A DNA stretch of 64,000 nt from Saccharofermentans sp. (GTDB taxonomy: Bacteria > Bacillota > Clostridia > Saccharofermentanales > Saccharofermentanaceae): the NCBI GenBank assembly GCA_024683485.1, contig JAIKYD010000021.1, forward strand, positions 34,909-98,908, given 5' to 3'. The position numbers and the translations under genes were made by a program. Below the pieces are notes generated by a model. That model saw only the letters and a program-made list of their open reading frames with translations. It searched no databases and was not told where the DNA came from. Below are positions 9,373-19,178 of this stretch, piece after piece. Each line of letters opens with the position of its first letter. Position 1 is the stretch's first letter.

Positions 9373-10052
9373 AAGATCTTCCCTATGGAGTAAAGGTCCT
9401 TTATGAGGACAATCATATAATAGTTGCGATCAAGCCTGCAGGTGTACTTTCACAGAGTGACGGGAGCAGGAGCCCCGATATGCTGACTGTACTTAAAGCA
9501 TATATCAAAGAAGAATACTCAAAACCCGGTGAAGTCTATCTTGGACTCGTGCACAGGCTTGACAGACCTGTTTCAGGAGTCATGGTTTTCGCACGAACGA
9601 GCAAGGCGGCATCAAGACTTTCAGAACAGATCCGTAACAGAAGAGTGGAGAAGATCTACAGATGTGTTGTTACAGGTGTTCTTGAAGGAGAAGGGCGTCT
9701 CGAGGATTATATCTGTAAAGATGAAGCCCGGAATATGGTCACTGTGAGTGATACTGAGAAACCAGGCTTTAAGGCATCATGGCTTGATTACAGGGCTTTG
9801 TCCTCAAAGGATGGATTCACGCTTGCAGAAGTGAAGCTCGGCACGGGAAGATCCCACCAGATCAGAGCCCAGATGGCTCATTCAGGTCATCCCATTGTTG
9901 GTGATCAGAAATACGGTTCTTTGGATAAAAGATGTAAGGATATTGCGCTGGAAGCATACAAATTGTCATTTGAACACCCTGTAAAGCGCGAAAATATAAC
10001 CTTTGAGGCGCCAGTTCCTGACTGTTTCCCATGGGTTTTGTTCCGGGATTGA
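9357..10052 (+). CDS. RluA-family pseudouridine synthase
   Basis: 231 residues from the ATG at 9357, which overlaps the previous gene by 16 bases; a TTG at 9339 is the alternative start. The RluA signature GLVHRLDRPVSG contains catalytic D69, and GTGRSHQIRAQMAHSGHPIVGD is the usual second block. There is no N-terminal S4 domain, unlike RluD, so this is one of the short stand-alone family members. The substrate could be rRNA or tRNA. Confidence 0.88.
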   Translation: MDSKVKDLPYGVKVLYEDNHIIVAIKPAGVLSQSDGSRSPDMLTVLKAYIKEEYSKPGEVYLGLVHRLDRPVSGVMVFARTSKAASRLSEQIRNRRVEKIYRCVVTGVLEGEGRLEDYICKDEARNMVTVSDTEKPGFKASWLDYRALSSKDGFTLAEVKLGTGRSHQIRAQMAHSGHPIVGDQKYGSLDKRCKDIALEAYKLSFEHPVKRENITFEAPVPDCFPWVLFRD

Positions 10053-10134
10053 CACATTCCCTGAAAATTCCCTCTGATAGCCCTTTTGAGGAGTATGTGC
10101 GAAAAACATCAGCTCAGCGCCGGTACGTTATTCC

Positions 10135-10164
10135 TTGACTTTGAAGACCGTAAAACCATATAAT
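10135..10164 (+). promoter_or_regulatory. sigma-A promoter of ileS
   Basis: TTGACT (10135-10140), an 18-base spacer and TATAAT (10159-10164). The start would fall near 10171, leaving only about 32 bases before the ATG at 10203. That leaves no room for a T-box leader. Confidence 0.8.
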
Positions 10165-10202
10165 TATAACTTGCTATATTTTATATAAAGGTGAAGCGGT
10201 TT

Positions 10203-13200
10203 ATGTACAACAAAGTTTCTAAAGATCTGAATTTTGTAGACAGAGAGAAACAGGTTCTCGAATTCTGGAAAGAAAATGACATCTATAAGAAGAGCATTGC
10301 TCCCAAGGCTGACGGTGCTCCTACTTTTACCCTCTATGACGGTCCTCCGACGGCAAACGGCAAGCCTCATATTGGTCATATTAAAACAAGAGTAATTAAG
10401 GATGTTATCCCGAGATATCATGCTATGAAGGGCGAGACCATCGTCTTTAAGGCAGGTTGGGATACACACGGTCTTCCTGTAGAACTTGAGGTCGAGAAGG
10501 CTTTAGGTATTAACGGCAAGCCTCAGATCGAAGGTTATGGTGTTGAGCCATTTATCAAGAAGTGTAAGGAATCCGTTTGGACATATAAGGATCAGTGGGA
10601 GCACATGAGTGACCGAGTCGGTTTCTGGGCTGATATGGAGAATCCTTATGTTACTTATGATAACAACTATATCGAGTCCGAATGGTGGGCATTAAAGCAG
10701 ATGTGGGATCAGGATCTCATCTACAAGGGACATAAGATCGTTCCTTATTGCCCGAGATGCGGTACTGCTCTTTCCTCACATGAGGTTGCACAGGGATATA
10801 AGACAGTCAAGGAGAGATCCGCTGTCGTAAGATTCAAGTGTGTCGATGAGGATGCATACATCCTTGCATGGACGACGACACCCTGGACGCTTCCTTCAAA
10901 CGTTGCTTTGTGCCTTAACCCCAACGACGAGTATTCAAAGGTAAAAGCCTGCGACGGTTACACATATTATATGGCAACCGCTCTGCTCGATTCCGTATTG
11001 GGCGGTCTTGCCAAGGACGGCGAGAAGGCTTACGAGATCCTCGAATCCTACAAGGGTTCAGATCTTAAGGGCAAGTCCTATGTCGCTCTTTATGAGGGTA
11101 CGGCAAAGGAAGCCGCTAATCAGAAGAAAAAGGCTCATTATACAGTCTGCGATGAGTACGTAACGATGGAAGACGGTACGGGTATCGTTCACATCGCTCC
11201 TGCTTTCGGTGAAGATGACGCAAGGGTAGGAAGAAACAATGACCTTCCTATGGTACAGTTCGTTGATACAAGGGGTAACCTCACTGAGGAGACTCCTTTT
11301 GCCGGCATGTTCGTAAAGGACGCTGATCCTGAGGTATTGAAGGATCTTGATTCAAGAGGACTTCTTTTCTCCGCTCCCAAATTCGAGCACGAGTATCCGT
11401 TCTGCTGGAGATGCGACACACCTCTGATCTATTTCGCAAGATCAACATGGTTCATCGCAATGAGCAAGAAGAGAGATGAGCTCCTCAAGTCCAACAATAT
11501 GGTTAACTGGATGCCTGAGACGATCAGGGACGGCCGTATGGGTGACTTCTTAAGAAACGTCATCGACTGGGGTATCTCACGTGAGCGTTACTGGGGTACA
11601 CCTCTTCCGGTATGGGAGTGCGAATGCGGTGAGAGACACTGCATCGGTTCCATCGAGGAACTCAAGTCTATGAGTGACGATTGTCCGGATGATATCGAGC
11701 TCCATAAGCCTTATGTTGATAACGTCCACATCAAGTGTCCCAAGTGCGGCGGCCAGATGAAGAGGGTTACGGAGGTTATCGACTGCTGGTTTGATTCCGG
11801 TTCAATGCCTTTCGCACAGTATCACTATCCTTTCGAGAACAAGGAGTTCTTCGAGACACATTATCCCTGCAACTTCATCTCAGAAGGTATCGACCAGACA
11901 AGAGGATGGTTCTATTCGCTTATCGCTATATCGACAGTGCTTTTCGGAAGATCACCTTTCGAGAACTGCATCGTCATGGGTATCGTCCAGGATAAAGACG
12001 GTATCAAGATGAGCAAGCACTTAGGCAATGTTGTCGATCCGTGGGACGTTCTTGATTCACAGGGCGCAGATGCTGCAAGATGGTATTTCTATACCGCAAA
12101 CCAGCCATGGCTTCCTTCAAGATTCTCCAAAGAGGCTGTTAATGAAGGCATCAAGAAGTTCATCGGAACATATTGGAACACATATGCTTTCTATGTAATG
12201 TATGCCGATATCGATAATTTCGATCCTACAAAGCATACTCTCGACAAGGCATCTCTGGGCGCAATGGACAGATGGGTGCTTTCACGTCTCAATACGCTCA
12301 TCAAGGTCGTTAACGAGAAGATGGATGCTTACGATATCTCACAGTCCGCGAGACTCATTCAGGACTTTACTGAAGAGCTCTCCAACTGGTACGTAAGACG
12401 CTGCCGTGACAGATACTGGGGTGCAGAAGAGACGCAGGACAAGGTCAATGCTTACATGACCCTTTATACGGTTCTCGATAACCTCACAAGACTCTGTGCT
12501 CCGTTCGTTCCTTTCATGACAGAGGAGATCTATCAGAACATCGTCCGTTCCGTTGATAAGAACGCGCCTGAATCAGTACATCTTGCAAAGTATCCTGTCG
12601 CCGATGAGAGCCTCATCGATGCTAAGCTTGAAGAGGAGATGGAACTCGTACAGCAGATCGTAACACTCGGTCACAGCTGCCGTGAATCCGCTTCCATCAA
12701 GAACCGTCAGCCTCTTTCCGAGATCTATGTAGTATCCGAACTCGGACTTGATGACGAATATAAGCCGATCGTTCTTGACGAGCTCAATATCCGCAAGATG
12801 GAAGTTCTCGCTGATGCTTCAACTCTTGTTGATTACAGTTTCAAGCCTCAGCTCCGTACATGCGGAAGAAAGTTCGGCAAGAACCTGAATGATGCTAAGG
12901 AGGTTATTGCAAACCTTCCGGGCAAGGAGACTTATGCTGCTCTTAAGGCAGGTTCCGTTAAGATCACCGTTAACGGTGAGGAATATGAGATGACAGAGGA
13001 AGATTTCCTCATAGAGACAACACAGCCTGAAGGATTCTCAACACAGTCTTCCGGCAATCTTACTGTCTCGATCTCTACAGTCCTTACTGAGGAACTTATC
13101 GAAGACGGTCTTGTAAGAGAGATGATCTCCAAGATCCAGACTCACCGTAAAGAGACTGAAGGTCTTACGGTTACAGACAGGATCATCCTTAAGTATGACG

Positions 13201-13352
13201 GAAACGACAAGCTCGCTGCAGTTATCGAGAAAAAGAAGGATTATCTTGCTTCTGAAGTTTTGGCTGTCGAGATCTCGAACGGTACAGGCGATAATTCCAA
13301 AGAGTGGAATGTCAATGGCGAGAAGATCACATTCTCCGTCGTAAAGGTTTGA
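10203..13352 (+). CDS. ileS: isoleucyl-tRNA synthetase, long (type 2-like) form
   Basis: About 1049 residues. It charges tRNA-Ile with isoleucine and edits valine. The ATP-binding signatures HIGH (in GKPHIGHIKTR) and KMSKH (in DGIKMSKHLGN) are intact, the CP1 editing region lies between them, and Cys pairs (CPRCG, CPKCG) are present in insertions. The length and motif context match the eukaryote-like IleRS2 class rather than the roughly 920-residue bacterial type 1. The ATG at 10203 is preferred over the GTG at 10191 because AAAGGTG sits about 10 bases before it. It is followed within 8 bases by the M50 protease gene. Confidence 0.97.
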   Translation: MYNKVSKDLNFVDREKQVLEFWKENDIYKKSIAPKADGAPTFTLYDGPPTANGKPHIGHIKTRVIKDVIPRYHAMKGETIVFKAGWDTHGLPVELEVEKALGINGKPQIEGYGVEPFIKKCKESVWTYKDQWEHMSDRVGFWADMENPYVTYDNNYIESEWWALKQMWDQDLIYKGHKIVPYCPRCGTALSSHEVAQGYKTVKERSAVVRFKCVDEDAYILAWTTTPWTLPSNVALCLNPNDEYSKVKACDGYTYYMATALLDSVLGGLAKDGEKAYEILESYKGSDLKGKSYVALYEGTAKEAANQKKKAHYTVCDEYVTMEDGTGIVHIAPAFGEDDARVGRNNDLPMVQFVDTRGNLTEETPFAGMFVKDADPEVLKDLDSRGLLFSAPKFEHEYPFCWRCDTPLIYFARSTWFIAMSKKRDELLKSNNMVNWMPETIRDGRMGDFLRNVIDWGISRERYWGTPLPVWECECGERHCIGSIEELKSMSDDCPDDIELHKPYVDNVHIKCPKCGGQMKRVTEVIDCWFDSGSMPFAQYHYPFENKEFFETHYPCNFISEGIDQTRGWFYSLIAISTVLFGRSPFENCIVMGIVQDKDGIKMSKHLGNVVDPWDVLDSQGADAARWYFYTANQPWLPSRFSKEAVNEGIKKFIGTYWNTYAFYVMYADIDNFDPTKHTLDKASLGAMDRWVLSRLNTLIKVVNEKMDAYDISQSARLIQDFTEELSNWYVRRCRDRYWGAEETQDKVNAYMTLYTVLDNLTRLCAPFVPFMTEEIYQNIVRSVDKNAPESVHLAKYPVADESLIDAKLEEEMELVQQIVTLGHSCRESASIKNRQPLSEIYVVSELGLDDEYKPIVLDELNIRKMEVLADASTLVDYSFKPQLRTCGRKFGKNLNDAKEVIANLPGKETYAALKAGSVKITVNGEEYEMTEEDFLIETTQPEGFSTQSSGNLTVSISTVLTEELIEDGLVREMISKIQTHRKETEGLTVTDRIILKYDGNDKLAAVIEKKKDYLASEVLAVEISNGTGDNSKEWNVNGEKITFSVVKV

Positions 13353-13360
13353 GGTAATTT

Positions 13361-14092
13361 ATGATAATAGATCTGTTCAGACAGGGACTGAGCGCGCAGG
13401 AGATAGTCTACTATCTCATAATCTTTCTGTTTGCGCTGACACTCTCATTCTCTTTGCATGAGTTTATGCACGCGGCTGTAGCTGTATGGCTGGGTGACCC
13501 GACGCCGAAGAATATGGGAAGACTTACTCTGAATCCTGTAGCTCACGTTGACCCTGTCGGAACATTCCTTCTGCTTCTCGCAGGATTTGGCTGGGGAAAG
13601 CCGGTCATGTATAACCCCACTAATCTTCACAGGTTCAAGAGCCGCAGATTGATGAATATCATGGTCCATCTGGCAGGGGTTACCGGCAATTTCCTGCTGG
13701 CTTTGGTATCTAATATCCTTTTCCTGCTTTTTGCAGCGCTTCAGATCAAGTTTCCGGGAGCGGCAACTGTTCTGCGTGCACTTACGGATGCTTTCAGTTA
13801 CACTTATGCATTCTCGATGATGCTTCTTGCATTCAATCTCTTGCCTATACCTCCGCTCGACGGATTCCATGTTCTTGAGGAGCTTCTTCCTTATAAGGTC
13901 AGGAGTTCAAATTTTTACCGTAAGTTTGAACGTTTTTCACCATATATTATTTGGATAGTTTTTATCGCGAGCACAGTCTCTCGGATATCGATCCTTGGTT
14001 ATGTTATCAATGCTATCGAGAAACCTTTTGAGTTCATCATAAGTATTATCTGCATGCCGCTCTATATGCTTTTCCAGATGATAGGACTTTAA
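13361..14092 (+). CDS. M50-family site-2-protease-like membrane metallopeptidase
   Basis: 243 residues with five or six hydrophobic segments. The zinc motif HEFMH (H33, E34, H37) sits in the first helices, and the third ligand is in NLLPIPPLDGFHVL near residue 165. This is the short, PDZ-less family that cleaves substrates inside the membrane. It lies 4 bases before scpA, an arrangement common in Clostridia. The substrate is unknown. Confidence 0.88.
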   Translation: MIIDLFRQGLSAQEIVYYLIIFLFALTLSFSLHEFMHAAVAVWLGDPTPKNMGRLTLNPVAHVDPVGTFLLLLAGFGWGKPVMYNPTNLHRFKSRRLMNIMVHLAGVTGNFLLALVSNILFLLFAALQIKFPGAATVLRALTDAFSYTYAFSMMLLAFNLLPIPPLDGFHVLEELLPYKVRSSNFYRKFERFSPYIIWIVFIASTVSRISILGYVINAIEKPFEFIISIICMPLYMLFQMIGL

Positions 14093-14096
14093 TTGT

Positions 14097-14855
14097 ATGA
14101 CAGGTCAAGCGGTAAAGCCGGAGATTAAGCTCAGACAGTTCGAAGGCCCTTTGGACCTGCTCCTGCATCTTATCGAAAAGAATGATGTCGATATCTATGA
14201 CATACCGATAAGCACTATAACCGCGCAGTATATGGACTATATCGAATCGATGAAAGAGTTCGATATGGAACTGGCTTCTGATTTTCTTGTAATGGGTGCT
14301 ACCCTTGTATCAATAAAATCAAGAATGATGCTCCCGGGTATGCAGGCCGCACTTGGTTCAGGAGAAAATGCAGCTGATCCCAGGGAGGAACTGGTTATTT
14401 CCCTTATGAGATATAAGAGGTGCAGGATTTTCGCTTCTGACCTTAAAGAAAGAAGGGAAAAGTACGATGGTGCCAGATTCCGCTATGCTTCCACTGCAAA
14501 ACAGCTGGGAATAACTATAGCTCCGGCGGAGCAGGCTTTTTCTGTTGACGAATTCAACGATGCTGTTGCCACCATCAATGAACGCAATGAGATGCGTTTC
14601 ACCGATATCACAGCAAAGATCAAGCATATCTTAAGAAAAGACAAACTCTCGGTTAAGGAGAGGATAAAGTCTATATGGCGTTCGATTACAGGCAAGGGAA
14701 AGATCCTTCTGAGCAGTCTTTTCACCAAAAAGACTGAGAAGATGGATAAGGTCGTAAGTTTCCTCGCGGTGCTCGAACTTGTCAGAGACAATAAGATAAC
14801 GGCCGAACAGGACAGGAACTTCGGTGAGATCTCTATTGAAGAGAAGAAGATCTGA
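14097..14855 (+). CDS. scpA: segregation and condensation protein A
   Basis: 252 residues. ScpA is the kleisin that bridges the two SMC heads in the chromosome-organising complex. The N-terminal signature FEGPLDLLLHLIEKNDVDIYDIPI and the C-terminal winged-helix region (about 180-250) are recognisable. scpB follows after 17 bases, as in most Firmicutes. An insertion near residues 195-225 (SITGKGKILLSSLF) is a family-specific loop. Confidence 0.94.
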   Translation: MTGQAVKPEIKLRQFEGPLDLLLHLIEKNDVDIYDIPISTITAQYMDYIESMKEFDMELASDFLVMGATLVSIKSRMMLPGMQAALGSGENAADPREELVISLMRYKRCRIFASDLKERREKYDGARFRYASTAKQLGITIAPAEQAFSVDEFNDAVATINERNEMRFTDITAKIKHILRKDKLSVKERIKSIWRSITGKGKILLSSLFTKKTEKMDKVVSFLAVLELVRDNKITAEQDRNFGEISIEEKKI

Positions 14856-14872
14856 TATAAGGACTTATAGAT

Positions 14873-15541
14873 ATGGAAGATGATTTTAAAGTAACAGCGC
14901 AGGAACTGCCGGCAGCAATCGAATCGATCCTTTTTGTATCGGGTGATCCGGTCTCGTTGGACAAGCTCTCTGATATCCTTAATTGTTCGAAAAACGCTGT
15001 TGCCGAGGCCATGAAGTCTCTCGTGGACAGATACTCCTCGAATCCGTGGAGCGGACTTGAGATAAGAAGGACAGAAGATTCTTATGCCATAATGACAAGA
15101 TCTTCGCAGAAGAAGATCCTTGACAGAATGTTCGGTCCGAGACAGACTCCGCCTCTTTCGCAGGCTTCTTATGAGACTCTGGCAGTTATAGCCTATAACC
15201 AGCCTTGTACCAGAGCACAGGTTGAGCTTGTAAGAGGTGTATCGTCAGACTCTATCATCTCGAGGCTGCTGGACAGAGGCTGGATCGAGGAAGCAGGCAA
15301 TCTTGATGCACCCGGAAGGCCATCACTGTTCAAAACATCCAAGAAGTTTCTTACCGAATTCGGTATCGAATCAGTAAGGGATCTGCCGCCGCTTGAACTT
15401 ATGAGTTATCAGACCATAAGAGATATGGAGGATTCCCTCAAGGAAGCAGCCGGCGGAGAGGATAAGCAGATCTCAATCGAGAGCATCATGAATCCTGCCA
15501 AAGAAGATGAGGAAGGTGCTGAGGATGACGGGAACGCTTGA
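14873..15541 (+). CDS. scpB: segregation and condensation protein B
   Basis: 222 residues. ScpB binds ScpA as a dimer and stabilises the SMC complex. Two winged-helix domains are visible (about 10-90 and 95-175), with the conserved block QASYETLAVIAYNQPCTRAQVELVRG and GRPSLFKTS. The acidic C-terminal tail is variable in the family. The end overlaps the regulator gene that follows by 17 bases. Confidence 0.95.
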   Translation: MEDDFKVTAQELPAAIESILFVSGDPVSLDKLSDILNCSKNAVAEAMKSLVDRYSSNPWSGLEIRRTEDSYAIMTRSSQKKILDRMFGPRQTPPLSQASYETLAVIAYNQPCTRAQVELVRGVSSDSIISRLLDRGWIEEAGNLDAPGRPSLFKTSKKFLTEFGIESVRDLPPLELMSYQTIRDMEDSLKEAAGGEDKQISIESIMNPAKEDEEGAEDDGNA

Positions 15542-16412
15542 ACTTATTGAGAATGCTGTCTCGAAAATGAGCAAAGGCCATAAGGCCATAGCTAACTTCA
15601 TTCTTGAATCATATGATAAAGCGGCATACATGACTGCTGCAAAGCTTGGTGAAGAAGTCGGAGTTTCTGAATCAACAGTAGTAAGATTCACCACCGAATT
15701 GGGATTTGAAGGTTATCCTGAGTTCCAGAAGGCTTTGCAGGAGGACCTTAAGTCCAAACTCACATCTGTTCAGAGACTGGGGCTTACCGAGAAATTCGAG
15801 AGTGACAGTGAAGCGTTGAGGGCTGTTGTTGCCCAGGATATTTCAAATCTCAGAGAATCTCTTAATTCCATTGACGAGAAGGAGTTTGACAAGGCTGTTA
15901 ATTCGATTCTTGGTGCCAGGAAAATATACATCATGGGTATCAGGGCATCGGCTCCTTTGTCTGAGTTCATGCACTTTTATATGACATTGCTTTTTGATGA
16001 TGTTGTTCTTGTAAGGAGTACATGTACGAATGAGCTCTTCGAGCAGATCATGCCTATAGGAAAAGGTGATGTCATGATCGGTATATCATTCCCGAGATAT
16101 TCGGCAAGAACCATCAACTCAATGGGATATGCAAAGGATAAGGGTGCGACAATAATCGCCATTACAGATAAGGACGATACGGCGATGACTGAGTATGCCG
16201 ATATCAAGCTTTTCGCGAAATCCTCGATGGCATCATTCGTTGATTCGCTGACGGCACCGCTGTCTTTGATAAATGCATTGCTTGTCTCGCTTGGAATGCA
16301 CAGGAAAGAACACATTCAGTCTTCTCTCGAGTCTTTGGAGACATTATGGTCACAGTACCGTGTCTATGAGACGGGGAGAGACAGAAATACTGAAGAAGGA
16401 GATATTTTATAA
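15525..16412 (+). CDS. MurR/RpiR-family transcriptional regulator
   Basis: 295 residues from the ATG at 15525, 17 bases inside scpB; the more upstream ATG at 15507 gives six extra residues and is less likely. An N-terminal RpiR helix-turn-helix (about 1-77: VGVSESTVVRFTTELGFEGYPEFQ) is followed by a SIS sugar-phosphate-binding domain (about 115-250: KIYIMGIRAS, ISFPRYSARTI). Such proteins respond to sugar or amino-sugar phosphates. No sugar gene is nearby; the gene sits between scpB and cmk, so its target must be elsewhere or its role has changed. Confidence 0.9.
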   Translation: MTGTLELIENAVSKMSKGHKAIANFILESYDKAAYMTAAKLGEEVGVSESTVVRFTTELGFEGYPEFQKALQEDLKSKLTSVQRLGLTEKFESDSEALRAVVAQDISNLRESLNSIDEKEFDKAVNSILGARKIYIMGIRASAPLSEFMHFYMTLLFDDVVLVRSTCTNELFEQIMPIGKGDVMIGISFPRYSARTINSMGYAKDKGATIIAITDKDDTAMTEYADIKLFAKSSMASFVDSLTAPLSLINALLVSLGMHRKEHIQSSLESLETLWSQYRVYETGRDRNTEEGDIL

Positions 16413-16424
16413 AGGAGAATTATT

Positions 16425-17099
16425 ATGGGAATCTATCAGATCGCAATAGACGGACCTTCAGGATCAGGCAAGAGTACGCTTGCCAAAGGCATCGCCAAAG
16501 AACTCGGCATTATGTATCTTGATACAGGTGCAATGTACAGAACCTGCGCGGTTGCTTCCATCAAAAGAGGCATCAATCCCAAGAATCCTGATTCTGTAAA
16601 GAAGATGATGGATGATGTAAAGATAGAGGTTGAATTCGTTGACGGAGTCCAGCATATGATCCTTGACGGTGAGGATGTGACAGGTGAACTCAGAACACCA
16701 CAAACATCAATTGCCGCTTCGGATATCTCAGCTCTTCCTTTTGTCAGGGCCGCTATGGTATCACTTCAAAGAGAAATAGCAAAGAACCAGACTTTCGTCC
16801 TTGATGGAAGGGATATTGCTTCAGTGGTGCTTCCTGATGCGAAATATAAATTCTTTGTCGTCTGTGCTCCCGAGGTAAGGGCTGAGAGAAGACTTGCAGA
16901 ACTTGAAGCAGCCGGTGACCACTCACAGACATATGAGGAAGTTTTAAGAGATATTAAATACAGGGATGAACAGGACTCCACGAGAGCTGCGTCACCATTA
17001 GTCCAGGTCCCCGAGGCCATTGTAGTTGATACAGGAAAATACGATATTGACGGAACAAGAGCTTTTGTCATAAGCCATTTGGACGAAGAGGATAAATGA
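16425..17099 (+). CDS. cmk: (d)CMP kinase
   Basis: 224 residues. It phosphorylates CMP and dCMP with ATP in pyrimidine nucleotide synthesis. The P-loop GPSGSGKSTLAKGIA is at residues 9-23, the acceptor site has DTGAMYRTCA, and LDGRDIASVVLPDA is the family signature. An AAAGGAGAA ribosome binding site precedes the ATG. The last codons overlap ispH-rpsA by 4 bases (ATGA), so the pair is translationally coupled; cmk next to ispH/rpsA is conserved in Clostridia. Confidence 0.96.
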   Translation: MGIYQIAIDGPSGSGKSTLAKGIAKELGIMYLDTGAMYRTCAVASIKRGINPKNPDSVKKMMDDVKIEVEFVDGVQHMILDGEDVTGELRTPQTSIAASDISALPFVRAAMVSLQREIAKNQTFVLDGRDIASVVLPDAKYKFFVVCAPEVRAERRLAELEAAGDHSQTYEEVLRDIKYRDEQDSTRAASPLVQVPEAIVVDTGKYDIDGTRAFVISHLDEEDK

Positions 17100-19123
17100 A
17101 AGTAACGATTGCCAAGTCATCAGGATTCTGTTTTGGAGTCAGAAATGCCGTATCCGCAGCTAATAATGCGGTTACAGAACATTCCGGCAACAGAAAACTT
17201 GTTATGCTCGGAGAGATCGTTCACAACAAATATGTAGTTGATAAACTCATTGAAGGCGGATTTGAGATTGCAGATTCTGCAGAGGAATGTCCGCCTGATT
17301 CAGTAGTTATAATAAGGGCTCATGGCGTTACACCTGCCGAAATTGCTCTTCTTAAGGCTAAGAACTGCGATATCAGGGACCTGACATGTCCATTTGTTTC
17401 TAAGATCCACAAGATCGTACGGGAGAATGCCCAAAACGGAATGAATATCATAATTGCCGGAACCAAGGGACATCCTGAAGTTACTGGTATCCTGGGCGAG
17501 ACAGAAGGAACAGGCGTCAAATGCGCTGTAATCAAGGCTCCTGAGGATCTTGAGAACGTTGATTTTCCGCTCGAAAGTGCCATATTGATCTCCCAGACGA
17601 CATTTTCGAGCGAAATATTCAAAAAAATCTGTCAAACAGTTAAAAATAAAATTGAAAAATACAATGTTTTTGATACAATATGTATTACGACTGAAAGTAG
17701 GCAAAAGGAAGCCGCTTCGCTCTCTGAGGTATCAGACTCGATGATAGTCATCGGTTCTGCTCACAGTTCGAACACCACTAAGCTTTTGGACATCTGCAAA
17801 GGTCGTTGTGCAAGAACATTCCTTGTGAACTCCGGCACTGAAGTCAAGTGTCTCATCTCGGAAGGAAAGATCCTTCCTGATGACAGAGTCGGGATCACAG
17901 CGGGTGCATCTACACCGGAAGCTATTATTTTGGAGGTTGTTCAACAGATGAACGAAGAAGAGAAGATCACAAATCAGGGCTTTGACACAGAGTTTGCCAA
18001 TGCTGTCGATTTAATTGCGCAGGTTAGAAGAGGTGCTGTAGTTAAGGGCACGATTACATCTGCAGATGACGACTATGTATACGTAGACGTACACGACAAG
18101 TCCGAAGGAAGAATTTCACGTAAGGAGTTTGATTCGGATCCTGACTTCGATCTTGACAAGGCAGTTGCCGAGCACAGTGAAGTTACCGTTAAGGTCAGAA
18201 GCATTAAGAATTCCGATCAGGGCAAGGAGATCATCCTTTCCATGAATGATGTTGTGTCCGAGCAGGGCAAAGCTGAGATCGAGGAAGCTTACAAGAACAA
18301 GACTCCTATCGAAGTTAAGATCACACGTACTGTTAAGGACGGTGTAATCGGTTCTTATAAGGGCGTTGATATCTATATCCACAGAACACAGATCAAGACA
18401 GGCGAGGTTAAAGACCTTGAGGCTTATGTAGGCCAGACTCTTGAGATCGTTGTTACAAAGTTTGATACCGAGAAGGGCCGCCTCAGGATTTCCGGAAGCC
18501 ACAGGATCATCGTATCTGAAGAGCGCCGCAAGAAGTCCGCTGAAATCTGGGACAACATTGAGGAAGGCAAGCACTATACAGGTGTTGTTAGAAGCCTTGT
18601 TGATTTCGGTGCATTCATCGATATCGGCGGTGTTGACGGACTCGTTCACGTTTCTGAGCTCTCTTGGAGCCGCAACGCAAAGCCTTCTGACGTTCTCAAG
18701 GTTGGTCAGGAAGTTGACGTTTACGTTAAGAATTTTGACAAAGAGACAAAGAAGATCTCATTGGGCTACAAGAAGCTCGAGGACGATCCTTACTACAATA
18801 TTGAAGAGAGAATGCCTATCGGCTGCATCGTTCAGGGTACAGTAGTTCGTCTTACAAAGTTCGGTGCTTTCGTTCAGCTTGAACCTGATCTCGATGCACT
18901 CTGCCATGTTTCTCAGATCTCTTCCAGAAGACTTGAGAAGCCTGAGGATGCTCTTTCTGTTGGCCAGGTTGTTCAGGCTAAGGTCATCAAGATCGAACCC
19001 GACGAGAGAAGGATCTCCATCTCCATCAAGGAAGTTGCTCCTATCGATCCCGTTGAGGATGAGCCTGCTTACGAGGAAGCAGCTGAAGAGGCTCCTGCAG
19101 AGTCTGCTGACGAACAGGCATAA
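17096..19123 (+). CDS. ispH: IspH-S1 fusion: HMBPP reductase with ribosomal S1 domains
   Basis: 675 residues. Residues 1-285 are 4-hydroxy-3-methylbut-2-enyl diphosphate reductase, the last step of the MEP pathway: cluster ligands C12 (SGFCFG), C98 (DLTCPF) and C196 (DTICITT), and substrate-binding H43 and H76. Residues from about 300 carry four S1 RNA-binding repeats (for example GKHYTGVVRSLVDFGAFIDI and VQGTVVRLTKFGAFVQL) and an acidic Ala/Glu-rich tail. The fusion is a known feature of Clostridia, where it supplies the S1-like protein. A strong terminator follows. Confidence 0.95.
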   Translation: MKVTIAKSSGFCFGVRNAVSAANNAVTEHSGNRKLVMLGEIVHNKYVVDKLIEGGFEIADSAEECPPDSVVIIRAHGVTPAEIALLKAKNCDIRDLTCPFVSKIHKIVRENAQNGMNIIIAGTKGHPEVTGILGETEGTGVKCAVIKAPEDLENVDFPLESAILISQTTFSSEIFKKICQTVKNKIEKYNVFDTICITTESRQKEAASLSEVSDSMIVIGSAHSSNTTKLLDICKGRCARTFLVNSGTEVKCLISEGKILPDDRVGITAGASTPEAIILEVVQQMNEEEKITNQGFDTEFANAVDLIAQVRRGAVVKGTITSADDDYVYVDVHDKSEGRISRKEFDSDPDFDLDKAVAEHSEVTVKVRSIKNSDQGKEIILSMNDVVSEQGKAEIEEAYKNKTPIEVKITRTVKDGVIGSYKGVDIYIHRTQIKTGEVKDLEAYVGQTLEIVVTKFDTEKGRLRISGSHRIIVSEERRKKSAEIWDNIEEGKHYTGVVRSLVDFGAFIDIGGVDGLVHVSELSWSRNAKPSDVLKVGQEVDVYVKNFDKETKKISLGYKKLEDDPYYNIEERMPIGCIVQGTVVRLTKFGAFVQLEPDLDALCHVSQISSRRLEKPEDALSVGQVVQAKVIKIEPDERRISISIKEVAPIDPVEDEPAYEEAAEEAPAESADEQA

Positions 19124-19146
19124 GTTATCAGTTAATTGATCATTCA

Positions 19147-19178
19147 AGAGGTTGTCCATAGCGGCAACCTCTTTTTTT
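19147..19178 (+). terminator. intrinsic terminator after ispH-rpsA
   Basis: The 8-bp stem AGAGGTTG / CAACCTCT (19147-19154 with 19165-19172) is followed by a run of six T. It ends the long ileS-to-ispH transcription unit. Confidence 0.9.

Noticed and set aside
10053..10202. T-box leader expected upstream of ileS
   Set aside because: A good promoter at 10135-10164 leaves about 32 bases of leader, and no T-box consensus is present.
18116..18649. 177-codon minus-strand frame opposite the S1 domains
   Set aside because: It has no ribosome binding site, lies wholly inside ispH-rpsA and reflects its codon bias.
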